Shown piece after piece: positions 51,637 to 59,401 of a stretch of DNA of 64,000 nucleotides. Both the position numbers and the translations under genes were made by a program. Positions within the stretch are counted from its first letter, which is position 1. Each line of letters starts with the position of its first letter. The notes under the pieces are model-generated. The model searched no databases. It had not been told where the DNA came from and was given only the letters and a program-made list of their open reading frames with translations. The stretch comes from Deltaproteobacteria bacterium (GTDB lineage Bacteria; Myxococcota_A; UBA796; GCA-2862545): assembly GCA_016938035.1 (NCBI GenBank), contig JAFGVK010000061.1, positions 39,095-103,094 on the forward strand, written 5' to 3'.

Positions 51637-51765
51637 GAAGACCTCCGGGCCCTCTAAGAGTGCCCTCTGTGTCAGGGAAGCGTCAAGGAAAAACCTGGGG
51701 AGTGCGCCCAGCGCTCGAGGTGGCTGCTTTGGCGGGCGGAGCGCGCCAGGGTAGGAGGGGGCGAC

Positions 51766-51771
51766 AGGAGG
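51766..51771 (+). promoter_or_regulatory. Shine-Dalgarno AGGAGG deciding a CTG start
   Basis: Perfect AGGAGG six bases before CTG at 51778. No ATG, GTG or TTG lies in frame nearby that would keep the signal peptide; the first GTG (51862) would remove it. Confidence 0.5.
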
Positions 51772-51777
51772 TGTGCG

Positions 51778-52965
51778 CTGCTGATCCTCTCCGCGCTGGC
51801 GCTGGGCGCCCCCCCCGAGCTGTGGGTCGAGGCGCGCCTGGACGGCGATCTCCCGGGGGAGGTGGCGCCAGGTCGGCTGGACCAGGTGGTGCAGGCGGAG
51901 CTGAGCCTCAGCAGCACCTGGGGGGCGCTGGGTGAGGCGCGGCTGGTGGCTGGCGGGCTGGCGGGGGCGCGGACTGAGGACTGGGGCAGGTGGCTGCCCT
52001 CGGACACCCGCCTGGCCGAGGCGCGGGTGCTGGGGCGTGGCACGGTGAGCACCGCGGCGCTGCTGGTCCGCGAGGAGCGCGACGGCGCCTGGATCGAGGA
52101 GGCGTGGGTCGCGCTGGGGCCGGTGCGGGCGGGGCGGCAGCGGGTGGACATCGGGCACGGGGTGGGCTTCGACCCCATCGATCTGTTCCAGGCCCAGCGG
52201 CCCCTGGACCCAGACCTGCCCCAGCGAGGGGTCGACGCCCTGATCCTCGCCGGGGCACGGGGAGGCTGGGGGGGCAGGGCGCTTGTCCGCCTGTCGGAGG
52301 CTGGCCCCGATCTTCAGGGCTGGGGTGGCTGGGAGAGCGAGAGGGGTGGTGTTCACGCGGTGCTGCAGCGGGTCCACCGGGAGCGCACTAGGTGGCGCAC
52401 CCTCAACACCTCGGTGGGGCTGACGGTCGCGGCGATGGGAGATCCTGACGAGCAGCTCGTCGCGCGATCGGTGTGGACCCTCGCGGGGGCCGAGGGGCAG
52501 TGGACCCTGGGGTCTGTCCGGGCCCACGCGCAGGCCGGCTGGGTGTGGGCCGCGCTGGAGGGGGACGACTACGGCATGGAGCGCGAGGGCTGGGATCACC
52601 TCCGGGCGCTGGCGGGGCTAGAGGTCCACCCAGGGCGCTGGAGCCTGTTCGCGGAGGGCCTGCTGCTCGGCGCCGCACCCGCGCACGCCGACGAGGTCGA
52701 GCTGGAGGACCGGCTGGCGGTGCCAGAGGGGGCGGCGCTGGCCCTGGGGCGCCAGACCCTGCTGGCGGGGGTGGAGCTGCGGCTGGGGGAGCGGTGGCGG
52801 GCGGGGAGCTGGGGCATGCTGGGGCTTGAGGGCGCGCTGCTGAGCCCGCGGGTCCGCTGGCAGGTGGGCGAGGGGCTGGCGCTGGACGCGCTGGGCTGGG
52901 CGCCGATCGGGGAGGGGCCTCGCGCTGGCCTGGGGGGGCAGCTCGCGCTCACCGGGCGCCGCTGA
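51778..52965 (+). CDS. Outer-membrane beta-barrel protein (alginate-export/porin-like)
   Basis: About 395 residues from a probable CTG start. The first residues (LLILSALALGAPPELW) look like a signal peptide ending GAP. The mature part has regular amphipathic strands: WVEARLDGDLPG, VVQAELSLSSTW, STAALLVREERDG. The segment AGRQRVDIGHGVGFDPIDLFQAQRPLDPD recalls the GR(Q/R)...WGxGxxxNPxDLF region of DUF1302/alginate-export porins. No metal or enzyme motif. Starting at GTG 51862 instead would give 367 residues and no export signal. Divergent from the VWA lipoprotein gene. Confidence 0.68.
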   Translation: MLILSALALGAPPELWVEARLDGDLPGEVAPGRLDQVVQAELSLSSTWGALGEARLVAGGLAGARTEDWGRWLPSDTRLAEARVLGRGTVSTAALLVREERDGAWIEEAWVALGPVRAGRQRVDIGHGVGFDPIDLFQAQRPLDPDLPQRGVDALILAGARGGWGGRALVRLSEAGPDLQGWGGWESERGGVHAVLQRVHRERTRWRTLNTSVGLTVAAMGDPDEQLVARSVWTLAGAEGQWTLGSVRAHAQAGWVWAALEGDDYGMEREGWDHLRALAGLEVHPGRWSLFAEGLLLGAAPAHADEVELEDRLAVPEGAALALGRQTLLAGVELRLGERWRAGSWGMLGLEGALLSPRVRWQVGEGLALDALGWAPIGEGPRAGLGGQLALTGRR

Positions 52966-53018
52966 TCCGGTCCGTGTGGCGCGGGCGGGATAGAGGGGGC
53001 GCTACCTCGGAGAACGCG

Positions 53019-54191
53019 ATGATCCTCTGGCTCCCCCTGCTGCTGGCCTGCAACCACGCCGATGACACCGCCCAGGGAGACGACACCTCGGCGGATACGC
53101 CCGAGGACACCGGCGAGGTGGAGGCCTCCTGCCACGGCACCCCCGCAGCCGCCGACCGGGAGCGGGTGGTGGTGATCTCTCACCCCTTCACCGCCGGCGG
53201 GCAGCCAGCCTCGGACTGGGAGGCCCTCACCCTCTCCGCGACGGGGGCGCTCAGCGCGACCGGGCAGCACTTCGCGATGGGCTCCGCCTTCATGGGGCAG
53301 GTGGTGTTCACCCCTGACGGGGAGCTTGGCTTCGCGGTGCAGGATGACGGCACGGTGGGGGTGCTCAGGATCGACGCCGGGCAGGTGGAGGTGCTCGACG
53401 CCGGCTGGTCCGGCGTGTACGCGGGGCAGGTGGTGGTCGATCCCTCGGGGGACCGCCTGTGGGTCCTGAACACCGGCTGGCGAGAGCACGGCGGCGGGGT
53501 CTACGAGGTGCCCCTCTCGTGCGAGGGGGTGCTGGGCGAGCCGCGGCTGGTGGTGGCCGGCAAGCAGCCGATGGGGATGACCCTGCTCCCCGGTAGGTCG
53601 GATCAGGCCTTCCTCGGGGCGCGGGACCTGGGCAGCTCCGCCGAGGGCGACCGGGGGCACCTGCTCGACCTGGGGGGGGGCGACGTGGTGGCTGGGGCCC
53701 CCGCTTTCCCCGATGACGACGCGATCATGGCGGCGACCGCGGTCACCTCGGACGGCCTGTACGGCCTGATCTCCGACAACTCCTCCTTCTCGGGCGTCCC
53801 CAACAGGGTGGGGGTGGTGAGCCTGGGCGACGACGCTGTGACCGCTCACGCCCTCCTGAGTGAGGTGAAGGACGCGGTGGCGATGGTGTCCTCCCCCTTC
53901 GACAACACGGTGCTGGTCGCGTCGGGCTTCGAGGACGCGCTGCTCACCCTCAGCGAGCACGGGGGCGCCTGGCAGAACGACGGCGAGCTGAGCTACAGGG
54001 GCGGCGGCCCGCAGCTCCCCTCGGGGATGGTGATGATCGAGCGCGGGTCCCTGGAGGGGCTGGTGCTGGTGGCAGAGAACGTAGCGGTCCGCTCCGTGCA
54101 GTTCGAGGTGGGCGGCGCCACCGACCTGGGCGCCTGGGGCCTGGGCTCCGGGATCGACAAGGTGGTCGGGGCGGTGGGGGTGCAGCCCTAG
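53019..54191 (+). CDS. Lipoprotein with beta-propeller-like repeats
   Basis: A 390-residue lipoprotein. Signal MILWLPLLLACNHADDTAQG, Cys11, then an acidic Thr/Asp linker (GDDTSADTPEDTGE) common in this genome. The body has seven or so units with the pattern GQVVFTPDGELGFAVQDDG / GQVVVDPSGDRLWVLN, typical of YVTN/lactonase-like propellers. No catalytic residues can be assigned. ATG at 53019 is preceded by CGGAG and, further up, TAGAGG. Confidence 0.75.
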   Translation: MILWLPLLLACNHADDTAQGDDTSADTPEDTGEVEASCHGTPAAADRERVVVISHPFTAGGQPASDWEALTLSATGALSATGQHFAMGSAFMGQVVFTPDGELGFAVQDDGTVGVLRIDAGQVEVLDAGWSGVYAGQVVVDPSGDRLWVLNTGWREHGGGVYEVPLSCEGVLGEPRLVVAGKQPMGMTLLPGRSDQAFLGARDLGSSAEGDRGHLLDLGGGDVVAGAPAFPDDDAIMAATAVTSDGLYGLISDNSSFSGVPNRVGVVSLGDDAVTAHALLSEVKDAVAMVSSPFDNTVLVASGFEDALLTLSEHGGAWQNDGELSYRGGGPQLPSGMVMIERGSLEGLVLVAENVAVRSVQFEVGGATDLGAWGLGSGIDKVVGAVGVQP

Positions 54192-54220
54192 CGGGGAGGG
54201 GATCGGCGGGCGAAAGGCGT

Positions 54221-54226
54221 TAGATG
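54221..54226 (+). promoter_or_regulatory. -10-like hexamer TAGATG
   Basis: In GGCGTTAGATGCC, 30 nt upstream of ATG 54257; resembles the boxes at 5685, 7581 and 12871. Confidence 0.25.
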
Positions 54227-54256
54227 CCTCCTGTTCCCCCGACCCCAGGAGTCCCG

Positions 54257-56818
54257 ATGCGTCCCCTGCTCCTCCTCCCCCTGATCGCCCTCTCGCTCCT
54301 CGGCTGTCGCAAGGAGGACGATCCCGCCGCCTTCGATCTGGACGGGGACGGCTCCCTCGCCGCGGACGACTGCGACGATCTGGACGCCAGCGCCCACCCA
54401 GGCGCAGCGGAGTCCTGCGACGGGGTGGACAACGACTGCGACGGGGAGGTGGACAACGGCGCGGTGGACGCCAGGGCCTGGTACGCCGACGCGGACGGAG
54501 ACGGCTTCGGGGACCCAGACGCCACAGTGAGCGCCTGCGAGGCCCCAGAGGGCTACGTGACGGGCTCCACCGACTGCGACGACGGCGACCCCGCCTTCCA
54601 CCCAGGCGCCGCCGAGCAGGACTGCGCCGACCCCGCCGACTACAACTGCGACGGCAGCGTGGGCTACGCCGACGCGGACGGGGACGGCTTCGCGGCCTGT
54701 CGGGAGTGTGACGACGGGAGGGCGGACGTGAACCCGGACGCCCCGGAGGTCTGCGACGAGGTGGACCAGGACTGCGACGGGCAGGTGGACGAGGAGGCGA
54801 CGGACGCGGTGGTGTGGTTCGCCGACCTGGACGGGGACGGCTTCTTCGGCGACACCCTGGTGCAGCGCGCCTGCGCCGCTCCGGAGGGCTTCGGCGCCGC
54901 AGTGAGCGACTGCGACGACACCGCGTCCGGCACCTACCCGGGCGCCGACGAGCGGTGCGACGGGCTCGACAACGACTGCGACGAGGCGGTGGACGAGGAC
55001 CCTGTGGGCGCGCCGGTGTGGTATGCGGACGGGGACGGCGACCACTACGGCGACCCTGACGCCGCGACCATCGCCTGTGTCGCCCCAGCGGGCGCGGTCT
55101 CCGACCCCACCGACTGCGACGACGCCCACGCCGCGGTCCACCCCGGCGGGGTGGAGCTGTGCGACGGGCTGGACAACGACTGCGACGGCACCCCCGACGT
55201 GGGGGCGGCGGACGCGCAGCCCTGGTATGCCGACGCGGACGGCGATCTCTACGGTGACCCTCAGGCGCCCACCCGCGCCTGTGAGGCTCCGCTGGGACAC
55301 GTGGCAGACCGGACCGACTGCGATGACACCCGCGCGGACGTCCACCCGCACGCGGCGGAGCGGTGCGACGAGGCGGACCAGAACTGCAACGGGCTGGTCG
55401 ACGAGGCGGCGGTGGACGCCCGCGTCTGGTACGCGGACATGGACGGCGACACCCACGGCAGCCCCGCCTTCGCGGTGGAGTCCTGCGCCGCCCCCGCCGG
55501 GTATGTGGCGCTTGGGGATGACTGCGACGATCTGTGGGCCACCGCCTACCCCGGCGGGGTGGAGGTGTGCGACGGCCACGACAACGACTGCGATCTCGCG
55601 GTCGACGAGGCGGACGCGGTCGGCGCGCCGGTGTGGTACGCGGACGGGGACGGCGACCACTTCGGCGACGAGGGCGCGCCGCTCACCGCCTGCGCCGCCC
55701 CGGTCGGCTACGCCGACAACGCCCTGGACTGCGCTGACGGCGACGCCACCATCCACCCCCGTGCGCCAGAGGACTGCGCCCCAGTGGACCGGGACTGCGA
55801 CGGCGATCCGGTGGCCGGCGCGGTGGACGCCACCGCCTGGCACCAGGATCTGGACCGCGACGGGTACGGCGCCGTCTTCGGGGCGCTCCTGGCCTGCGAG
55901 CGCCCGGCCGGGATGGTGGACAACGCCGAGGACTGCTCGGACCTGGAGCCCCTCATCCACCCCGGGGTGGTGGAGCGGTGCGACGGGGTGGACGAGGACT
56001 GCGACGGGGTGGTCGACAACGACGCGTCGGACGCCCTGCTGTGGTACGCGGACGGGGACGGCGACAGCTACGGCGACCCCGAGGTCACGACCCTCGCTTG
56101 CGAGGAGCCGGTGGGCTTCCTAGCGGTGGCAGGGGACTGCGATGACGTGGACGGCGACGTCCACCCTGGGGTGGAGGACCTGTGCGACGGGGTGGATCAG
56201 GACTGCGACGGCGCGGTGGACGAGGACGGCCTGGGGGAGACCTCCTCCTGCGCCGCCGCCTCTTGTCTCGACATCGCGCAGCGCGCCGCGCCGCCGCTCT
56301 CGGACGGGCTGGCCTGGATCGATCCCGACGGAACCGGGCCCTGGGAGGCGTGGTGCGACATGACCGCCGACGGCGGGGGCTGGACCCTGGTGGCGGTGGT
56401 GCGGGGGGACGCCTCGGCGCACGCGGACGCAGGCGCTGTGGGGGCGCTCACCGACCCGGAGCAGCTCACGGTCGCCAAGCTGGCCGACGCCCAGATCCAG
56501 GCGCTGGAGGGCTGGGACGGCGCCCCTGCTGGCACGATCTACCGCCTGGACTGCGACGGGACCTCCGATTTCCTCGCCTACGCCGCGGGCTGGAGCAGCG
56601 TCGCGGGGAACAACACCACCTACTGGACCGGCAACGACAAGTGCGGCGACTGGGCCTGCGCCGAGGCGGGGGCCTGGGTCCACGACACCTACTCCTCGAC
56701 CACCGATCAGGGCGGCGGGTCCTGGCCTCAGTTCGACGCGCTCCAGTACCGGGCCGACTACCAGCCCGGCTGCTACCGTGGGGGCTACGGGAAGAGCGGC
56801 AGGCTCTGGGTCCGCTAG
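54257..56818 (+). CDS. MopE-like lipoprotein with C-terminal fibrinogen-like domain
   Basis: An 853-residue surface lipoprotein; signal MRPLLLLPLIALSLLGC. Residues 25-660 are about thirteen repeats of a 45-50-residue metal-binding unit, pattern (W/Y)YADADGDGFGDP...DCDD..A..HPGAAE.CDGVDNDCDG. Residues 665-853 form a fibrinogen-related domain marked by AWCDMTADGGGWTLVAVV and ending YGKSGRLWVR. The ATG at 54257 was chosen over one 33 nt upstream because it gives a proper signal with CAGGAG before it. The repeats probably bind calcium, stabilising a long rod that presents the C-terminal, often carbohydrate- or acetyl-group-binding, domain. Compare the gene at 62551-64000. Confidence 0.9.
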   Translation: MRPLLLLPLIALSLLGCRKEDDPAAFDLDGDGSLAADDCDDLDASAHPGAAESCDGVDNDCDGEVDNGAVDARAWYADADGDGFGDPDATVSACEAPEGYVTGSTDCDDGDPAFHPGAAEQDCADPADYNCDGSVGYADADGDGFAACRECDDGRADVNPDAPEVCDEVDQDCDGQVDEEATDAVVWFADLDGDGFFGDTLVQRACAAPEGFGAAVSDCDDTASGTYPGADERCDGLDNDCDEAVDEDPVGAPVWYADGDGDHYGDPDAATIACVAPAGAVSDPTDCDDAHAAVHPGGVELCDGLDNDCDGTPDVGAADAQPWYADADGDLYGDPQAPTRACEAPLGHVADRTDCDDTRADVHPHAAERCDEADQNCNGLVDEAAVDARVWYADMDGDTHGSPAFAVESCAAPAGYVALGDDCDDLWATAYPGGVEVCDGHDNDCDLAVDEADAVGAPVWYADGDGDHFGDEGAPLTACAAPVGYADNALDCADGDATIHPRAPEDCAPVDRDCDGDPVAGAVDATAWHQDLDRDGYGAVFGALLACERPAGMVDNAEDCSDLEPLIHPGVVERCDGVDEDCDGVVDNDASDALLWYADGDGDSYGDPEVTTLACEEPVGFLAVAGDCDDVDGDVHPGVEDLCDGVDQDCDGAVDEDGLGETSSCAAASCLDIAQRAAPPLSDGLAWIDPDGTGPWEAWCDMTADGGGWTLVAVVRGDASAHADAGAVGALTDPEQLTVAKLADAQIQALEGWDGAPAGTIYRLDCDGTSDFLAYAAGWSSVAGNNTTYWTGNDKCGDWACAEAGAWVHDTYSSTTDQGGGSWPQFDALQYRADYQPGCYRGGYGKSGRLWVR

Positions 56819-56839
56819 GGGAGACCGGGGCGCGAAACC

Positions 56840-56919
56840 GGTCTGGAAGATTCGATGAGCAAACGCATCGGATGGTCCCTACGGAAGGATGAAGCGCTCC
56901 TCGTGAGACGGTCCGGCTG
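56840..56919 (+). repeat. Family A repeat, right-end fragment (A4)
   Basis: About 80 bp matching the right third of A3 and A1 (CTGGAAGATTCGATGAG, GGAAGGATGAAGCGC, GTGAGACGGTCCGGC). The hairpin part is missing. Lies between convergent genes. Confidence 0.7.
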
Positions 56920-56937
56920 ATGGGCCGGTGCCGCGCG

Positions 56938-57819
56938 CTACTCCAGCGCCGCCGCCCTGCAGTAGCCCACCCCGTTGAGGTGGGCGCTCTGCCGCAGGCC
57001 GTAGCGGACGAAGCTGAGCAGATCGTACTGCCCGGGCCCCAGCAGGCCGCCGTCGTCGTAGCTGATCCGGGCGCCGCTAGGGTCGAGGAGCGGATCGCCG
57101 TCGGCGTCGCGCAGATCGGTCAGGTCCTGATCCGCGAGGTCATCGGCGGTGACCACCCCGTCCTCGCCCGCCACCGCGGCCCAAGGGTCGAAGCGCAGGT
57201 CCTCGTCCCCCGCGGCCAGGGTGTCCCAGAACAGGTGCACCGCGTGGGCGTACAGGGTGGCGCCGGTGGTGGTGTGAGAGGCCACCGCGATCCCCTCGGT
57301 GAAGTCCTTGCCGTTGACGCACCGGGTGTAGGCGGTGGGGAGTGACAGGCCGAGCGAGAAATCGACCCGCTCCTCGCCTCTGGTGGCGGTGCCGCCGATC
57401 CAGTGGGTCCAGCCCTCGGTCTCCATCATGGCCAGATCCGCCGGCAGCGGTGAGTCGCCCTCGCTCGATGCGCTCACCGGCGAGAGGGTGAAGCCCAGGT
57501 CCAGGCGCAGGGCGGGCAGGTCCTCCAGGGTGGCGATGGGCTCCTCTGCGCCCACCGCGCGGGCCAGGTCGACCACCCTCGCGCCCTCCCACCCGCCGGC
57601 CCAGGCGCCGTCCGCGGGATCGGTGAGGGCCACCTCGGAGATCGAGATCAGGTAGCGGTCGAAGTGGACCTCCCACCCGTCGACGAAGGCCAGCTCGGCG
57701 CCCCCTTCGACGTAGGGGAAGCCGCTCCGCAGGGCCTCGCCTCCCGAGATCGACAGGTCCAGGGCGCCGGTGCCCGCCACGTCCTCCGACACGCAGGCCA
57801 GGGCCAGGAGCAGGATCAT
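56938..57819 (-). CDS. Lipoprotein of TonB-linked operon (MbnP-like?)
   Basis: A 293-residue lipoprotein; signal MILLLALACVSED, Cys9. A beta-rich body includes FVDGWEVHFDRYLISISEVALTDP, which matches in pattern SAGWEVRLDQAQIVLGPIYLYD in the next gene, so the two are distant paralogues. It also has histidines and Cys (CVNGKDF, LYAHAVHLFWDTL, GVGYCRAAALE). The shape recalls MbnP-like proteins that partner metal-related TonB receptors, but I cannot be sure. ATG at 57819 overlaps the stop of the upstream gene (ATGA) and has GGAGG. Last gene of the operon. Confidence 0.65.
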   Translation of the reverse strand: MILLLALACVSEDVAGTGALDLSISGGEALRSGFPYVEGGAELAFVDGWEVHFDRYLISISEVALTDPADGAWAGGWEGARVVDLARAVGAEEPIATLEDLPALRLDLGFTLSPVSASSEGDSPLPADLAMMETEGWTHWIGGTATRGEERVDFSLGLSLPTAYTRCVNGKDFTEGIAVASHTTTGATLYAHAVHLFWDTLAAGDEDLRFDPWAAVAGEDGVVTADDLADQDLTDLRDADGDPLLDPSGARISYDDGGLLGPGQYDLLSFVRYGLRQSAHLNGVGYCRAAALE

Positions 57820-58592
57820 GGCGACACCTCCGACACCTGCCAGGCGTAGCGTGAGCGGACGCCGAGCTGCAGCGCGTTCCACGGCTGGGAGTCCTCCACG
57901 ATCTGTCCGTCCGCACCCACCTGATCGAAGTCCACCGCGTCCAGCCACAGGTCCACCCGCGCCTGAATCAGCAGGGCGCTCTGCCCGTCGAGGGGCACCC
58001 CGTCCACGGCGATGGACTCGACGATCCGCCAGCTGGCGTCGTCCGGCAGGTCCATCTTCACCTCGAAGGGGCGCACCTGCTGGTCCCTGCGCGCCTCGCC
58101 CGCCAGCCAGAGGGTGTGCCCCTCCAGCGGGGCGAGCGCCTCGTAGGTGGCGGCGAGGGCCACAGTCCCCGGCGGGTGGAGCTGCACCTCAGCGGAGCGG
58201 ATCTCCCCCGCCAGCCCGCCGTGCCAGCCCGCGTCTAGCGGGGTGGGGGCGAGCAGATCGACCAGGTGCTGCTCTCGGAGCTCGGAGAGCACCTCGCCGT
58301 AGCTGTGCTGGGCGTGGGTGGCGCAGGCCTGGGCGGAGGGCATCACCACCCCCAGCGCCCTCTGGACCGGGGTCCGGCTGGCCATGGGCTCCCCGTCGTA
58401 GAGGTAGATCGGCCCAAGCACGATCTGGGCCTGGTCCAGGCGCACCTCCCAGCCCGCGCTGGTGAGCTGCTGGGAGGGCGGCAGGCCGTCCGCGTCGGCG
58501 CCTCCCAGCAGGAGCTGCACCTCCACCGCCTGTCCAGGGGTCTGGACGGGATCGCAGCCCAGGAGCAGGCTCAGGAGCAAGGTGGGGATCAT
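57816..58592 (-). CDS. Lipoprotein of TonB-linked operon
   Basis: A 258-residue lipoprotein; signal MIPTLLLSLLLGCDP, Cys13. It has the WEVxxDxxxI strand pattern shared with the downstream gene, and a His/Cys patch SAQACATHAQHSYGEVL that could bind metal. Coupled by 4-nt overlaps on both sides. No named family recognised. Confidence 0.65.
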   Translation of the reverse strand: MIPTLLLSLLLGCDPVQTPGQAVEVQLLLGGADADGLPPSQQLTSAGWEVRLDQAQIVLGPIYLYDGEPMASRTPVQRALGVVMPSAQACATHAQHSYGEVLSELREQHLVDLLAPTPLDAGWHGGLAGEIRSAEVQLHPPGTVALAATYEALAPLEGHTLWLAGEARRDQQVRPFEVKMDLPDDASWRIVESIAVDGVPLDGQSALLIQARVDLWLDAVDFDQVGADGQIVEDSQPWNALQLGVRSRYAWQVSEVSP

Positions 58593-59401
58593 CGCGTTGA
58601 CTCCAGCGAGATGGTGAGCACCAGGTCCTGGGCCGCGGCGGGCCCGAGCCGGAGCACGTAGGGGACTGTGCCGTCGCCCGCGGTGAGGCTGGCGGTCCAC
58701 ACCTCGGGGAGCTGCTCGGGGCAGGCCTCGAAGGCCGCGCCCGCGACGGCCCCCTGGTCGACCCCCGCCGCGTCGAGCACCCCGGAGAAGACCCCGGCGG
58801 CGTCAAACATCACCCTGTAGGTGCCGGTCTCTGCCACCGGGAAGTGGATGAAGGCCTCTGCCTGGTCGGGGAGGTGGACCTCCACCAGCTCGTCGAGCGG
58901 GGCGTGGCTGGAGGAGGAGAACACCTCGTCCAGCGAGGTGGCCAGCCCCGCCTCGTGGCGGTGGCCCTCCTGGTAGGCCTCGCACAGGCTGTCGTCGTCG
59001 AGGCCGCCGGTGTCCTCGCACTCGGCGTGCCCGTCGTGGACGTGGCACTCCTGGGACAACCCGCAGGGGGTCACCGTGAAGTGGCCGTCGACGCAGGTGC
59101 GGGCCACGCCCTCCTCGCAGGTGGCCTCGCCCGCTTCGCAGGCGCTGCCCTGGTCGACGCAGGCCGCCGCCCCTGGCTCCAGCTCGGCGCAGGTGTAGCC
59201 GGCTGCGGCGCAGTCAGCGCCCGCGTGGAAGTGAGGCGGGGTGACCTCGGCGTGGCACCACTCGATGACCCCGTCGCTGCACCGCTCCCAGTCCTCGTGG
59301 TCCGCGTCGCAGGTCCAGGCCTCTTCGACGGCGCTGGTGTCGGTCTTGTCGCCACATGCGGCGAGCAGCAGGGGGAGGGCGAGCAGGGCGCGGAGGGTCA
59401 T
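58589..59401 (-). CDS. Cys/His-rich lipoprotein of TonB-linked operon
   Basis: A 270-residue lipoprotein; signal MTLRALLALPLLLAACGDK, Cys16. Residues 25-135 hold many Cys in EGF/knottin-like spacing (CDADHEDWERCSDGVIEWCH, CAAAGYTCAELEPG, CEEGVARTCVDG), and several His clusters (HFHAGADC, ECHVHDGHAEC, EGHRHEAG). The C-terminal 110 residues look like a beta-sandwich (FIHFPVAETGTYRVMFDAAGVF). The His/Cys richness suggests binding of a metal such as Cu or Zn. Overlaps the receptor stop by 4 nt. Confidence 0.72.
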   Translation of the reverse strand: MTLRALLALPLLLAACGDKTDTSAVEEAWTCDADHEDWERCSDGVIEWCHAEVTPPHFHAGADCAAAGYTCAELEPGAAACVDQGSACEAGEATCEEGVARTCVDGHFTVTPCGLSQECHVHDGHAECEDTGGLDDDSLCEAYQEGHRHEAGLATSLDEVFSSSSHAPLDELVEVHLPDQAEAFIHFPVAETGTYRVMFDAAGVFSGVLDAAGVDQGAVAGAAFEACPEQLPEVWTASLTAGDGTVPYVLRLGPAAAQDLVLTISLESTR

